Assembly (NCBI RefSeq): GCF_000473325.1
Contig: NZ_KI421513.1
Location: 2,117,217-2,181,216, forward strand
DNA from: Leisingera caerulea DSM 24564
GTDB taxonomy: Bacteria > Pseudomonadota > Alphaproteobacteria > Rhodobacterales > Rhodobacteraceae
Direction of reading: 5' to 3'
DNA length: 64,000 nt
Made by a program: the position numbers and the translations under genes. Positions 8,213 to 18,057 of the stretch are shown piece by piece. Every line of letters begins with the position of its first letter. Positions within the stretch are counted from its first letter, which is position 1. The notes beneath the pieces are model-generated. The model was not told the origin of the DNA. It searched no databases and saw only the letters and a list, made by a program, of their open reading frames with translations.

Positions 8213-8856
8213 GCGGTTTCCGCCTCCTGCTCCAAATTCAAACCTGTAATCGCGGCAACGGAGTGCAGTCCGATCTCTGCCAGCTCCCCCGGCGCAAAGG
8301 CGTCCGGAAGGGCGCCGCCCTCCAGCCACAGCCCGTCGATCACCGCGTTGCAGGCAATCGCCAGCTGCCGCAGACGGGTGTCGCCGGCGGGGCGGCCGGC
8401 TTCCTGCAGTGCGGCTGCGATCAGCCCCTCCAGGAAGTCGCGGAAATAGCCATAAGTGCGTTCGTGGGTGGCCTTCATCTGCTCATCCTGCTGCACCTTG
8501 TTGAGAAAGCTTGCCCAAAGCGCGATGGACCGCGGGTCCACCACCGGCGGCGTCAGCGAGGCGTTCACAAAGGCAGTGAGCCGTTCCGACGCCGTGCCGT
8601 CTGCCCCCGCCGCGGGGGCAAAGGTCTGGTCGGTCATGGCGGTCATATGATGCTCATAGGCGGCGATGATCAGCTCTTCCTTGGAGCTGAAATAATGCCG
8701 GATCAGCCCTTGGGTCACGTCGGCCCGCTCGGCAATGCCCCGCACCGTGGCCCCGCGCACGCCGTTTTCCGCCACCAGTTCCAGCGTGGCGAGAATCAGC
8801 GCCTCCTTCCGGGCCTCGGCGGATTCGCGTTTGAATTTGCGGCGATCGTCGCTCAC
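8209..8856 (-). CDS. TetR/BetI-type transcriptional regulator
   Basis: A 215-residue regulator. The N-terminal helix-turn-helix spans about residues 18-62 (ATVRGIAERADVTQGLIRHYF) and the C-terminal ligand domain resembles BetI-type TetR proteins. It is the first gene of the leftward arginine operon and is translationally coupled to the transaminase. The importer operon starts on the other side of a 96-base intergenic region. Autoregulation and control of both directions through the palindrome at 8885-8904 is likely. The ligand is unknown; arginine or a ketoacid intermediate would fit the context. Confidence 0.85.
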   Translation of the reverse strand: MSDDRRKFKRESAEARKEALILATLELVAENGVRGATVRGIAERADVTQGLIRHYFSSKEELIIAAYEHHMTAMTDQTFAPAAGADGTASERLTAFVNASLTPPVVDPRSIALWASFLNKVQQDEQMKATHERTYGYFRDFLEGLIAAALQEAGRPAGDTRLRQLAIACNAVIDGLWLEGGALPDAFAPGELAEIGLHSVAAITGLNLEQEAETA

Positions 8857-8884
8857 CTCAGCTCCTGTTTTTGCCTGGCGGAGA

Positions 8885-8904
8885 AATTATACACTTGCAT
8901 AATT
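8885..8904. promoter_or_regulatory. Candidate TetR operator overlapping a leftward -10 box
   Basis: AATTAT and ATAATT form a perfect inverted repeat with an 8-base spacer, in the divergent region between the TetR gene and the importer. Read leftwards it contains a perfect TATAAT, about 30 bases before the TetR start, so a bound dimer would block that promoter. No good -35 box was found at 17 bases. Confidence 0.5.
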
Positions 8905-8952
8905 ACTGGACTCGCGGCTTACTGCAATCGGAAATTTCAAGGTGACACAACA

Positions 8953-9750
8953 ATGGACACAGCCACTGCCGCCGCATCCGTTCCGGAGACCAACACACGC
9001 CGCGAGGCAATCCGTGTGGAGGACCTGCACAAGTCCTTTGGCCATCTGGAGGTGCTCAAGGGTGTGGATCTGACCGCGCGGCAGGGGGATGTGGTGGCGA
9101 TCATCGGCGGCTCGGGATCCGGCAAGTCGACCATGCTGCGGTGCATCAACTTTCTGGAGACGCCAAGCTCCGGCAAGATCGTGATCGGCGGCGAGGAAGT
9201 GGCGATGCGGGCTGATGGCAGCCCGGCCAATCAGAGACAGATCGAAAAGATCCGGACCAAGCTGGCGATGGTGTTCCAGCAGTTCAACCTGTGGACACAC
9301 CGCACCCTGCTGGAAAACGTGATCGAGGTGCCGGTGCATGTTCTGAAGGTGCCCAAGGCGCAAGCAATTGAGCGCGCGCGCGAATTGCTGGAGCGGGTCG
9401 GGCTTGGCGGCAAGGAGGACACTTTCCCCGCGTATCTGTCTGGCGGCCAGCAGCAGCGGGCGGCGATTGCCCGGGCGCTGGCGGTGGATCCGTCGGCGAT
9501 GCTGTTTGACGAGCCGACCTCAGCGCTGGACCCGGAACTGGTGGGCGAAGTGCTGACGGTGATCCGCGATCTGGCCGCTGAAGGGCGCACCATGCTGCTG
9601 GTCACCCACGAGATGAAATTCGCGCGCGAAGTCGCGAACCACGTTGTTTACCTTTACCAAGGACGCATCGAAGAGCAGGGGCCGCCTGCCGAGGTCTTTG
9701 GCAATCCGCAATCAGACCGGCTGAAGCAATTCCTGAGCTCAGTCGCCTGA
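8953..9750 (+). CDS. Amino-acid ABC importer ATP-binding protein (HisP/ArtP-like)
   Basis: A 265-residue cytoplasmic ATPase that would energise a polar or basic amino-acid importer. Walker A is GGSGSGKST at 52-60, the signature is LSGGQQQR and Walker B is AMLFDEPTSALD, followed by the switch histidine in LLVTHEM. The start at 8953 was chosen over a longer open frame because that extension runs through the oppositely oriented TetR gene. It heads a rightward operon with a binding protein and two permeases, 40 bases upstream of the binding-protein gene. Confidence 0.92.
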   Translation: MDTATAAASVPETNTRREAIRVEDLHKSFGHLEVLKGVDLTARQGDVVAIIGGSGSGKSTMLRCINFLETPSSGKIVIGGEEVAMRADGSPANQRQIEKIRTKLAMVFQQFNLWTHRTLLENVIEVPVHVLKVPKAQAIERARELLERVGLGGKEDTFPAYLSGGQQQRAAIARALAVDPSAMLFDEPTSALDPELVGEVLTVIRDLAAEGRTMLLVTHEMKFAREVANHVVYLYQGRIEEQGPPAEVFGNPQSDRLKQFLSSVA

Positions 9751-9790
9751 TCCACTATCACCAAAACAAAAAACCAACTGGGAGAAGAAG

Positions 9791-10555
9791 ATGAAACTGA
9801 AAGCATTGCTTGCCGCCGGTGTTGCAGCTGCCGCGCTGACTGCCGGTGCCGCCGCCGCGGAACAGGTCAAGATCGGCATCGCGGCTGAGCCGTATCCGCC
9901 GTTTGCCTCGCTCGACAGCTCCGGCAACTGGGTCGGCTGGGAGGTCGAGGTGATCGGTGCCGTGTGTGCCGCTGCCGAACTGGACTGTGTGATCACCCCG
10001 GTTGCCTGGGACGGCATCATCCCGTCGCTGACCGGCCAGCAGATCGACGCCATCATGGCCTCCATGTCGATCACCGAGGAACGGCAGAAGACCATTGATT
10101 TCTCGGATCCTTATTACAACACGCCTGCCGTGATCGTGGCGGACAAGTCGATGGATATCGAACCTACGCCGGAATCGCTGGCGGGCAAGATCGTGGGCAT
10201 CCAGGCCTCGACCATCCACCAGGCCTACGCGCAGGAATACTTCAAGGAGGCGGAGCTGAAGGTCTATCAGACCCAGGATGAGGCCAATCAGGACCTGTTT
10301 GCGGGCCGCATTGACGCGACCCAGGCGGACAGCATCGCAATGGCGGATTTCGTGGGCTCCGACACCGGCAGCTGCTGTGAGATCAAGGGCGCGGTGGCGG
10401 ATGACCCGGCGATTCTGGGCCGCGGCGTCGGTGCCGGCGTGCGCAAGGGCGACGACGAGCTGCGCGAAGCGCTGAACAAGGGCATCGCGGCGATCCTGGC
10501 CGACGGCACTCACGAGAAGATCACTGCCAAATACTTCACCACCAGCATCTACTAA
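9791..10555 (+). CDS. Periplasmic amino-acid-binding protein (family 3)
   Basis: A 254-residue exported binding protein. It has a signal peptide (residues 1-23, ending AAAAE) and a family 3 solute-binding fold (IGIAAEPYPPF near the N-terminus, QQIDAIMASMSITEERQKTI in the hinge region). The fold and length are those of the lysine/arginine/ornithine and histidine group. AGGAG-type Shine-Dalgarno bases (GGGAGAAG) precede the ATG. Arginine is the likeliest ligand because the divergent operon degrades arginine; this is an inference. Confidence 0.9.
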   Translation: MKLKALLAAGVAAAALTAGAAAAEQVKIGIAAEPYPPFASLDSSGNWVGWEVEVIGAVCAAAELDCVITPVAWDGIIPSLTGQQIDAIMASMSITEERQKTIDFSDPYYNTPAVIVADKSMDIEPTPESLAGKIVGIQASTIHQAYAQEYFKEAELKVYQTQDEANQDLFAGRIDATQADSIAMADFVGSDTGSCCEIKGAVADDPAILGRGVGAGVRKGDDELREALNKGIAAILADGTHEKITAKYFTTSIY

Positions 10556-10564
10556 GGCGCTGAC

Positions 10565-11311
10565 GTGACCGGACTGCTTGAATTACTGGGCCTTGGCGCC
10601 AGCGCGGAGTTGCTGTCGCTGTCAGGCTGGGGGGGCAACCTGCTGCGCGGGCTTGCCAACTCCCTGCAGATCGCTTTCGGCGCCTTTGGGCTGGGGCTGG
10701 TGATCGGGCTGTTCGGGGCCTATGGCAAACTCTACGGCGGGAAGGTCACGCGTGACCTTCTCGCCATTTACACCACGGTGATCCGGGCGGTGCCGGAACT
10801 GGTGCTGATCCTGATCCTCTATTACGTGGGCAGCGATATCATCAACAAAATCTCCGAAGGCTTGGGCGGCGGCCGGGTTGAGATCAACGGCGTAGCGGCC
10901 GGCATCTGGGTCTTAGGCGTGGTGCAGGGGGCCTATGCCACCGAAGTGCTGCGCGGCGCCATCAAGGCGGTGCCGGTGGGGCAGATCGAGGCGGCGAAGT
11001 CCTATGGCATGCCGGCCTTCATGACCATGCGGCGGGTGACGATCCCGGCGATGATGAGCTTTGCGGTGCCGGGGCTGGCAAACCTGTGGCTGATCGCCAC
11101 CAAGGACACCGCGCTGCTGGCCGTGGTCGGCTTCAACGAACTGACGCTGGAAACCCGCCAGGCGGCCAGCAGCACGCGGGCCTATTTCACCTTCTTCCTG
11201 GCGGCCGGGTTCCTGTACCTGATGGTGACGCTGTGCTCCGGCGCGGTCTTTGCCCGTGTCGAAAAATGGGCGCGGCGCGGCCAGCCCTCGCTGAAGGGGG
11301 GCACCCGATGA
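10565..11311 (+). CDS. Amino-acid ABC permease 1 (HisQ-like)
   Basis: A 248-residue inner-membrane permease with about five hydrophobic segments. The ABC-contact loop of the family is present (IEAAKSYGMPAFMTMRRVTIP). It starts with GTG nine bases after the binding-protein stop, and its stop overlaps the next permease start (ATGA at 11308-11311). It pairs with the second permease to form a heterodimeric membrane channel. Confidence 0.9.
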   Translation: MTGLLELLGLGASAELLSLSGWGGNLLRGLANSLQIAFGAFGLGLVIGLFGAYGKLYGGKVTRDLLAIYTTVIRAVPELVLILILYYVGSDIINKISEGLGGGRVEINGVAAGIWVLGVVQGAYATEVLRGAIKAVPVGQIEAAKSYGMPAFMTMRRVTIPAMMSFAVPGLANLWLIATKDTALLAVVGFNELTLETRQAASSTRAYFTFFLAAGFLYLMVTLCSGAVFARVEKWARRGQPSLKGGTR

Positions 11312-12069
11312 TCAGCCTTAAGGAACTGATGCAGCCGCACCGCATCGTGATGATGCTGGTCTTCGCGGGCATCGTGATCTGGTGCGCCTTCGCGCTGCGC
11401 TGGGACTGGATCCCGAAATACACGCCGCTGGCGCTGGAGGGGCTGTGGACGACGATCTGGATCCTCGTGGTCTCCACTTTCCTCGGCTTCCTCTTGGCGG
11501 TGCCGCTTGGATTGGCGCAGGCCGTCGGTCCCTGGTATCTGTCGATCCCTGCGCGCACCTTCTGCACCATCATCCGCGGCACACCGCTCCTGTTGCAGAT
11601 CTGGCTGCTCTACTACGGGCTGGGGTCGCTGTTTCCGCAGTTTCCCTGGATCCGCTCGTCCGAGCTGTGGCCTTACCTGCGCCAGGCCTGGCCCTATGCG
11701 GTGCTGGCGCTGACGCTGTCTTATGCGGGCTATGAAGGCGAGGTGATGCGGGGCGCGTTTTCCGGTGTGGCCAAGGGTCAGCTGGAGGCGGCCAAGTCCT
11801 TCGGCATGCCGCGCTTCACCATGTTCCGCCGCATCTGGTTGCCGCAGGCGGTGCGCAATGTCCTGCCGACCCTGGGCGGTGAGACCATCCTGCAGCTGAA
11901 GGCAACGCCGCTGGTGGCGACTATCACGGTGATGGAAATCTATGCCGTGTCGTCGCGCGTGCGGTCCGATACATTCATTGTCTATGAGCCGCTGTTGCTG
12001 CTGGCGCTGGTCTATATGGCGATTGCCGGAGTGATCGCGCTGGCTTTCCGGCGGTTTGAGAAAGGCTGA
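11308..12069 (+). CDS. Amino-acid ABC permease 2 (HisM-like)
   Basis: A 253-residue inner-membrane permease with the coupling loop LEAAKSFGMPRFTMFRRIWLP and several hydrophobic helices. The ATG at 11308 overlaps the stop of the first permease, so the pair is translationally coupled. An open frame extends about 220 bases further upstream but lies inside the first permease gene in another frame and is rejected. Last gene of the importer operon. Confidence 0.9.
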   Translation: MISLKELMQPHRIVMMLVFAGIVIWCAFALRWDWIPKYTPLALEGLWTTIWILVVSTFLGFLLAVPLGLAQAVGPWYLSIPARTFCTIIRGTPLLLQIWLLYYGLGSLFPQFPWIRSSELWPYLRQAWPYAVLALTLSYAGYEGEVMRGAFSGVAKGQLEAAKSFGMPRFTMFRRIWLPQAVRNVLPTLGGETILQLKATPLVATITVMEIYAVSSRVRSDTFIVYEPLLLLALVYMAIAGVIALAFRRFEKG

Positions 12070-12131
12070 GCAGACGGGCGCTTAGGCCATTTTGCGGTGA
12101 ATTGACGAATGTTCGGGAATTTCAGGTTTAT

Positions 12132-12145
12132 CTGACATACATCAA
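12132..12145. promoter_or_regulatory. FNR/NnrR-type box upstream of the nos operon
   Basis: CTGACATACATCAA differs little from the Crp/FNR-family palindrome TTGAC-N4-ATCAA. It lies 63 bases before the start of the nos leader gene. Oxygen- or nitric-oxide-responsive activation by FnrL or an NnrR/DNR-type protein is the expected control of nos operons. Confidence 0.55.
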
Positions 12146-12207
12146 ATAACGGCCCTGCGGTTCCCCGTAGTGTCAGCGGCAAATGCAGCAAGAGAATCTT
12201 GTAACAG

Positions 12208-12672
12208 ATGCCGCGCACCCTTTTCATATCCACTGCTTGCCGCGCCGGGCTGTTCCGGCGGCTGGCGGGGATGTGCGCGGCATTCATGCTGGTGCTGCAG
12301 GTGGCCTTTCCCGGTGCGGGGCAGGCCGCGGCTGGCGGCGAGTGGATCGAAATCTGCGGCGAGTTCGGCGTGGTGGAGATGCAGGTCGCCGGCGATGACA
12401 GCGAAGACACGCAGGACTGCCCGAAATGCAGCACCTGCGCCCTGTGTGCGGCTGAAAACGGGACCGGGCCGGTAAGCCATCAGCCTTCCGGCATCACCCG
12501 GGCGGCGGACACCACCGTGCTGCTGCCTGCCGGGGCCGCAGCGCAGCCAAATCCGGCGCAATACTGGCATGACGGCCGCGGACCTCCGCTGGCTAACAAA
12601 ATAGAACCCGAACGCGCCCTGGGCGCGTCCATGGCAGCCACTCAAAATAAAGGAGAGGCGCCTTGGTCCTGA
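12208..12672 (+). CDS. DUF2946-like exported leader protein of the nos operon
   Basis: A 154-residue protein with a hydrophobic segment (about residues 15-40, cleavage near AGQAAAG). It has a metal-site-like CPKCSTCALCA motif after WIEICGEFGVVEM. The pattern of a signal segment, an ICG start and a CPxC cluster is that of DUF2946-type proteins found beside copper genes. Its 3' end overlaps the nosR start by 10 bases, so expression is coupled to nosR. A role in copper supply to N2O reductase is plausible but inferred. The Shine-Dalgarno is weak. Confidence 0.6.
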   Translation: MPRTLFISTACRAGLFRRLAGMCAAFMLVLQVAFPGAGQAAAGGEWIEICGEFGVVEMQVAGDDSEDTQDCPKCSTCALCAAENGTGPVSHQPSGITRAADTTVLLPAGAAAQPNPAQYWHDGRGPPLANKIEPERALGASMAATQNKGEAPWS

Positions 12673-14852
12673 CACGCGCCTTGCGGGGCTGGCTAGCGGC
12701 CCTCGTGATAACCATCGCCGCGCTTGTCGCTGCGGCGGCTGAGGCGGACAGCCTCGATTCCTTCCTGACAGAACTGACACCCGCCGATCTGGTGCCCGGC
12801 GCCGACGGTTTTGGCCCGGTGCGCAGCGATGTGCCGGTGGCGCCGGTACTGAAGGCGGGCGAGACAGTTGCCTATGCCTTTCTGACCTCCGATTTCGTCG
12901 GCACAACCGGCTACAGCGGCAAGCCGATCCATGTGGTGGCGGCAATTGATACCGATGCGGTGCTGACGGGCGTGAAGCTGGTCAAGCACTCCGAACCGAT
13001 CGTGCTGATCGGCATTCCGAACTCCAAGATGGTCAAGCTGACCGAAAGCTATGCCGGGCTGGACCTGAAGGCCGAAGCAGCGGCAGGCGGCGATGCCCAT
13101 GATCTCGACATCATTTCCGGCGCGACAGTGACCATCATGGTGATCGACGACAGCCTTGTGCGCGCCGGCATCAAGGTGGCGCGTGCGCTGGGCCTGGGGG
13201 GCTTGTCGCCGGTGCAGCCGGATGGGCCCAAGCGCGAGGTCGACATGGCTCGCGAGGAGGTCGCGGACTGGACCACGCTGGCGGGCGATGGCTCTGTGCG
13301 GCGGATGACGCTGGACGTCGGCCAGATCAACGCGGCCTTTGAGGCCACCGGCGACCAGCGCGCGATCCGGCGGCGGGAGCGCGGCGCGCCGGACGACACC
13401 TTCATCGACATGCATATGGCCCTGGTATCCGTTCCCTCCATCGGCAAGTCGCTGCTGGGCGAGGCGGAATACCAGAACCTCACGTCCTGGCTGAAGGAGG
13501 GCGAGCACGCCATTCTGGTACTCGGGCGCGGCAGTTACAGCTTCAAGGGCTCTGGCTACGTGCGCGGCGGGATTTTCGACCGGGTCCAGCTGATCCAGGG
13601 CGATGCCTCGGTGCGCTTCTTTGACCGCCAGCACAAACGGCTGGGGGCGCTGTCCACAGCGGACAGCCCCAGCTTTGCAGAGCTGGACCTGTTCAAGATC
13701 CCGGCGGATGCGGAGTTTGATCCAGCTGAACCGTTCCGCCTGCAGCTCTTGGTGCAGCGCTCCGTGGGCGCGCTGGAACGGGCGTTCCTGACCTTCGATC
13801 TGGGCTACAAGCTGCCGGAACAGTATCTGCTGCCCGCCGCGCCTGCGCCCAAGGTGGTGGAGGATGACACCAGCGAGGCCGCCGCCAAGGCCGCCCTGTG
13901 GCAGCGGATCTGGAAAGACCGCACCGTCGAGATCGGTGTTCTTGCCGTGATGCTGCTGGTGCTGACTGGGGTGTTCTTCTTCCAGTTCCAGGCGACTGTG
14001 AACGCGCGCACTTTCTACTGGTTCCGGATCGGATATCTGACCGTCACCCTGGTGTTCTTGGGCTGGTACGCCAATGCGCAGCTCAGCGTGGTGAACCTGA
14101 TGGCGCTGGCCGGGTCTTTGCGCAGCGGCTTTTCCTGGGACGCGTTCCTGCTGGACCCGCTGGTCTTCATTCAGTGGTTTGCGGTTGCTGCTGCGCTCTT
14201 GTTCTGGGGCCGCGGCGCCTATTGCGGCTGGCTGTGCCCGTTCGGCGCGCTGCAGGAGCTGACCAACAAGATCGCCCGCGCCTTCAAGGTGCCGCAGATC
14301 ACCCTGCCGTGGGGCCTGCATGAGCGCCTGTGGCCTGCAAAATACATGATCTTCCTCGGTTTGTTCGCTGTATCGATGGTGTCGATCCCGCTGGCCGAAA
14401 CCTATGCCGAGGTGGAGCCGTTCAAGACCGCAATCATCCTGAAATTCGTGCGCGACTGGCCGTTTGTGGTCTTTGCCGTGGCGCTCTTGCTGGCCGGGCT
14501 GTTCATCGAACGGTTCTACTGCCGCTACATGTGCCCGCTGGGCGCGGCGCTGGCAATCCCGGCGCGGGTGCGGATGTTCGACTGGCTGAAGCGCTATCAT
14601 GAGTGCGGCCACCCCTGCCAGACCTGTGCCAACGAGTGCCCCGTTCAGGCGATCCACCCGACGGGTGAGATCAACCCGAACGAATGTGTGAACTGCCTGC
14701 ATTGCCAGGTTCTCTATCAATCCGAAGCCAAATGCCCGGTTGTGATCAAACAGCTGAAACGCCGGGCCAAGACCGGCAGACCCGCACCGGACGTTGCTCT
14801 GGGCCGGCCGCCTGCCAATCACCCCAACGCGAACAGGATCAAAGTTTCCTGA
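12663..14852 (+). CDS. nosR: NosR, FMN/Fe-S membrane protein for N2O reduction
   Basis: A 729-residue polytopic flavoprotein needed for nos expression and electron delivery to NosZ. The signal peptide is at residues 1-28. A periplasmic FMN-binding domain carries the covalent-FMN threonine motif DIISGATVT. Several membrane helices follow, with CysXXXCys pairs [10 protein letters not shown] and [13 protein letters not shown]-terminal two-cluster ferredoxin domain has CQTCANECP and CVNCLHCQ. It starts with TTG after AAGGAGAGG, inside the end of the leader gene; no ATG is available. Length and domain order are standard for NosR. Confidence 0.95.
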   Translation: MVLTRALRGWLAALVITIAALVAAAAEADSLDSFLTELTPADLVPGADGFGPVRSDVPVAPVLKAGETVAYAFLTSDFVGTTGYSGKPIHVVAAIDTDAVLTGVKLVKHSEPIVLIGIPNSKMVKLTESYAGLDLKAEAAAGGDAHDLDIISGATVTIMVIDDSLVRAGIKVARALGLGGLSPVQPDGPKREVDMAREEVADWTTLAGDGSVRRMTLDVGQINAAFEATGDQRAIRRRERGAPDDTFIDMHMALVSVPSIGKSLLGEAEYQNLTSWLKEGEHAILVLGRGSYSFKGSGYVRGGIFDRVQLIQGDASVRFFDRQHKRLGALSTADSPSFAELDLFKIPADAEFDPAEPFRLQLLVQRSVGALERAFLTFDLGYKLPEQYLLPAAPAPKVVEDDTSEAAAKAALWQRIWKDRTVEIGVLAVMLLVLTGVFFFQFQATVNARTFYWFRIGYLTVTLVFLGWYANAQLSVVNLMALAGSLRSGFSWDAFLLDPLVFIQWFAVAAALLFWGRGAYCGWLCPFGALQELTNKIARAFKVPQITLPWGLHERLWPAKYMIFLGLFAVSMVSIPLAETYAEVEPFKTAIILKFVRDWPFVVFAVALLLAGLFIERFYCRYMCPLGAALAIPARVRMFDWLKRYHECGHPCQTCANECPVQAIHPTGEINPNECVNCLHCQVLYQSEAKCPVVIKQLKRRAKTGRPAPDVALGRPPANHPNANRIKVS

Positions 14853-14863
14853 AGGAGGACACC

Positions 14864-16771
14864 ATGTCTGAAGACCTGAAAAATAAACTGCCCGTCACCC
14901 GCCGCGGCCTCTTGGGGGCCACCGCCTCCGGTGCCGTGCTGGCGGCCACCGGCGCCGGCTCGGCCCTGCTGGGCGCCAAGCCTGCACAGGCTGCGGGCGT
15001 CAACCTGGAGCCGGGCGAGCTGGACGAATACTACGGCTTCTGGTCCTCGGGTCAGACCGGCGAGCTGCGCATTCTGGGCGTGCCGTCCATGCGTGAGCTG
15101 ATGCGGATCCCGGTGTTCAACCGCTGTTCCGCCACCGGCTGGGGCCAGACCAACGAATCCAAAAAGATCCTGACCGAAGGACTGTTGCCGGAGACCAAGG
15201 AATTCTTGGCCGCCAACGGCAAGGAAACCTATGACAACGGCGACCTGCACCACCCGCATATGTCCTTCACCGACGGCACCTACGACGGCCGCTACCTGTT
15301 TATGAACGACAAGGCCAACACCCGCGTCGCCCGGGTGCGCTGCGATGTGATGAAATGCGACAAGATCATCGAGATCCCCAACGCCAAGGACATCCACGGG
15401 CTGCGGCCGCAGAAATTCCCGCGCACCGGCTATGTCTTTGCCAACGGCGAGCACGAGGCACCGCTGGTGAACGACGGCCAGATCCTGGATGATCCGTCGC
15501 AATACGTGAACATCTTCTCCGCCGTCGACGGCGACACCATGGAAGTTGCCTGGCAGGTGATCGTCTCGGGCAACCTGGACAACACCGACTGCGACTATCA
15601 GGGCAAATACGCCTACTCGACCTCCTACAACTCGGAAATGGGCATGACCCTGGCCGAAATGACCGAGAACGAGCTGGACCACGTGGTTGTCTTCAACATC
15701 GCAGCCATTGAAGCGGCCATCGAGGCTGGCGAATATCAGGAGCTGAACGGTGCCAAGGTGGTGGACGGCCGCAAGGGCGCGCCGGGCAAGCTGACCCGTT
15801 ACATCCCGATCCCGAACTCGCCGCACGGCATCAACACCGCGCCGGACAAGAAGCACGTCTGCGTCAACGGCAAGCTGTCGCCGACCGTTTCGGTCATCGA
15901 CGTCGAGAAGCTGGACGCGCTGTTTGACGCCGATGCCGACCCGCGCTCGGCCATCGTGGCGGAACCGCAGCTGGGCCTTGGCCCGCTTCACACCGCCTTT
16001 GACAACCGCGGCTATGCCTACACCACCCTGTTCCTGGACAGCCAAGTGGTGAAGTGGGACATCGCCAAGGCCATCGAAGCCTACGCGGGTGCCGATGTGG
16101 ACCCGATCATGGACAAGGTCGACGTGCAGTACCAGCCGGGCCACAACTCCACCTCCATGGGCGAAACCGCTGAGGCGGACGGCAAGTGGCTGATCTCGAT
16201 GAACAAGTTCTCCAAGGACCGGTTCCTGAACGTGGGGCCCCTGAAGCCCGAAAACGAGCAGCTGATCGACATTTCCGGCGACAAGATGAAGGTGGTGCAC
16301 GACGGCCCGACCTTTGCTGAGCCGCATGACTCGATCATCGTCCACCGCTCCAAGGTCAACCCGGCCAGCATCTGGGACCGCAACGACCCGATGTGGGAGG
16401 ATGCGCGCAAGCAGGCTGAGGCGGATGGCGTCGATCTGGACGACTATCAGGACACCATTATCCGTGACGGAGACAAGGTGCGGGTCTACATGTCCAGCCA
16501 GGCGCCGAACTTCAGCCTTGAGAAGTTCACGGTGAAGCAGGGCGACGAGGTCACTGTCTATGTCACCAACCTGGATGATATCGACGACCTGACCCACGGC
16601 TTCTGCCTGTCGAATTTCGGCATCGCAATGGAAGTCGGGCCGCAGGCCACCGCCTCTGTCACCTTCAAGGCGGAGCGTCCGGGTGTGCACTGGTACTACT
16701 GCCAGTGGTTCTGCCACGCGCTGCACATGGAAATGCGCGGCCGGATGCTGGTCGAGCCGCGGAGCGCGTAA
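14864..16771 (+). CDS. nosZ: Nitrous-oxide reductase, clade I
   Basis: A 635-residue periplasmic copper enzyme reducing N2O to N2. A Tat signal (TRRGLLGA, cleavage near AQAAG) marks clade I. The CuZ domain is a seven-bladed propeller with the His motif DLHHPHMSF. The C-terminal cupredoxin domain binds CuA through His in THGFCL, then Cys613, Trp615, Cys617, His621 and Met624 ([12 protein letters not shown]). The ATG lies 6 bases after AAGGAGG; an upstream extension lies inside nosR in another frame and is rejected. All copper ligands I looked for are present, so it should be functional. Confidence 0.97.
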   Translation: MSEDLKNKLPVTRRGLLGATASGAVLAATGAGSALLGAKPAQAAGVNLEPGELDEYYGFWSSGQTGELRILGVPSMRELMRIPVFNRCSATGWGQTNESKKILTEGLLPETKEFLAANGKETYDNGDLHHPHMSFTDGTYDGRYLFMNDKANTRVARVRCDVMKCDKIIEIPNAKDIHGLRPQKFPRTGYVFANGEHEAPLVNDGQILDDPSQYVNIFSAVDGDTMEVAWQVIVSGNLDNTDCDYQGKYAYSTSYNSEMGMTLAEMTENELDHVVVFNIAAIEAAIEAGEYQELNGAKVVDGRKGAPGKLTRYIPIPNSPHGINTAPDKKHVCVNGKLSPTVSVIDVEKLDALFDADADPRSAIVAEPQLGLGPLHTAFDNRGYAYTTLFLDSQVVKWDIAKAIEAYAGADVDPIMDKVDVQYQPGHNSTSMGETAEADGKWLISMNKFSKDRFLNVGPLKPENEQLIDISGDKMKVVHDGPTFAEPHDSIIVHRSKVNPASIWDRNDPMWEDARKQAEADGVDLDDYQDTIIRDGDKVRVYMSSQAPNFSLEKFTVKQGDEVTVYVTNLDDIDDLTHGFCLSNFGIAMEVGPQATASVTFKAERPGVHWYYCQWFCHALHMEMRGRMLVEPRSA

Positions 16772-16773
16772 CA

Positions 16774-18057
16774 ATGAAATGGCTCCTGCCCATATCGCTG
16801 GTTGCGGCCCTTTCCGGCCTGGCGTCCGCGGGTTTGACACCCGCCTGGTCGGCGGAATGGGAGGTGCCCAACCGGGCAGGAGCCATCGCTGAAACACTGG
16901 CGCAGGCGGCGGATGGCGACACCCTCCGCCTCGCCCCCGGTGAATACGCCGGAACTTTGGTGCTGGACCGGCCTGTCACTCTGGACGGGCAGGGCCACGC
17001 CACCTTGGACGGGCAGGGCAAGGGGTCGGTGATTACCGTGACCGGCCCCGGCGTGACCGTGCAAAACCTGACTGTCGTCGGCTCTGGTTCCTCGCATCAG
17101 GAGATCGACAGCGGCATCAAGCTGACCAAAACCGCAAAGGCGCCGCAGATCCTCAACAATGTGCTGCTGGGCAATCTCTATGGCGTGGATATTCATGGGG
17201 CGAAGGACAGCCTGGTGCAGGGCAACCGGATCGAGGGGCGCCTGGACCGGCACATGAACGCCCGCGGCAACGGCGTATACGTCTGGAACGCGCCGGGCGC
17301 GGTGGTGGACGGCAATGATATCCGCTTTGGCCGCGACGGGATCTTTGTGAACAGCTCCAAGAAGAACGCCTTTACCAACAACACCTTCCGCGACCTGCGG
17401 TTTGCCGTGCATTACATGTACGCCAACAACTCCGAGGTCTCAGGCAATGTCTCGATCGGCAATCACTTGGGCTATGCCGTGATGTTCTCCAAGCGGGTCA
17501 AGGTGACCGGAAATGTCTCTTTGAACGACCGCGACCACGGGGTGATGCTGAACTACGCCAACCAAAGCGTGATCCGCGGCAACTATGTGAAGGGCGCCAA
17601 GGACAAATGCACCTTCCTCTATAACGCGCACAAAAACGATTTCTCCGGCAACTGGTTCGAGGGCTGCGGTATCGGCATCCACTTCACCGCGGGCAGCGAC
17701 GGCAACCGGATGGTCGGGAACGCCTTTGTCGGCAACCGGCATCAGGTGAAATTCGTCTCCACTAAATGGGTGGAATGGAGCGAGGAGGGCCAGGGCAACT
17801 ACTGGTCCGATTTCGCAGGTTTTGATGTGGACGGGGACGGCATCGCCGATGCGCCCTACCGTCCGAACGACAGCATGGACCACGTGCTGTGGACCCAGCC
17901 CGCGGCAAAACTGCTGATGGGATCGCCCGCGGTGCAGCTGGTGCGCTGGTCGCAATCGGCGTTTCCGGCGCTCTTGCCCGGCGGGGTGATCGACAGCCAC
18001 CCGCTGATGCGTCCGGAGCGGCCCGATGCGGCCAGAAAGGTTGAACAGGATGGATAA
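16774..18057 (+). CDS. nosD: NosD, periplasmic copper-centre maturation protein
   Basis: A 427-residue exported beta-helix (CASH/parallel beta-helix) protein, needed with the NosFY transporter to build the CuZ centre. It has a signal peptide (residues 1-27, ending WSAE) and repeated right-handed helix turns rich in GN, with motifs such as NGVYVWNAPGAVVDGND. The ATG follows the nosZ stop by 2 bases. Its stop lies 8 bases inside nosF, showing coupling. Confidence 0.93.
   Translation: MKWLLPISLVAALSGLASAGLTPAWSAEWEVPNRAGAIAETLAQAADGDTLRLAPGEYAGTLVLDRPVTLDGQGHATLDGQGKGSVITVTGPGVTVQNLTVVGSGSSHQEIDSGIKLTKTAKAPQILNNVLLGNLYGVDIHGAKDSLVQGNRIEGRLDRHMNARGNGVYVWNAPGAVVDGNDIRFGRDGIFVNSSKKNAFTNNTFRDLRFAVHYMYANNSEVSGNVSIGNHLGYAVMFSKRVKVTGNVSLNDRDHGVMLNYANQSVIRGNYVKGAKDKCTFLYNAHKNDFSGNWFEGCGIGIHFTAGSDGNRMVGNAFVGNRHQVKFVSTKWVEWSEEGQGNYWSDFAGFDVDGDGIADAPYRPNDSMDHVLWTQPAAKLLMGSPAVQLVRWSQSAFPALLPGGVIDSHPLMRPERPDAARKVEQDG

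Noticed and set aside
8197..8952. N-terminal extension of the importer ATPase frame
   Set aside because: The extension is antisense to the TetR gene; the ATPase domain begins after the ATG at 8953.
12693..14822. 709-residue minus-strand open frame
   Set aside because: Antisense shadow of nosR, which has full domain support.
14819..16897. 692-residue minus-strand open frame
   Set aside because: Antisense shadow of nosZ.
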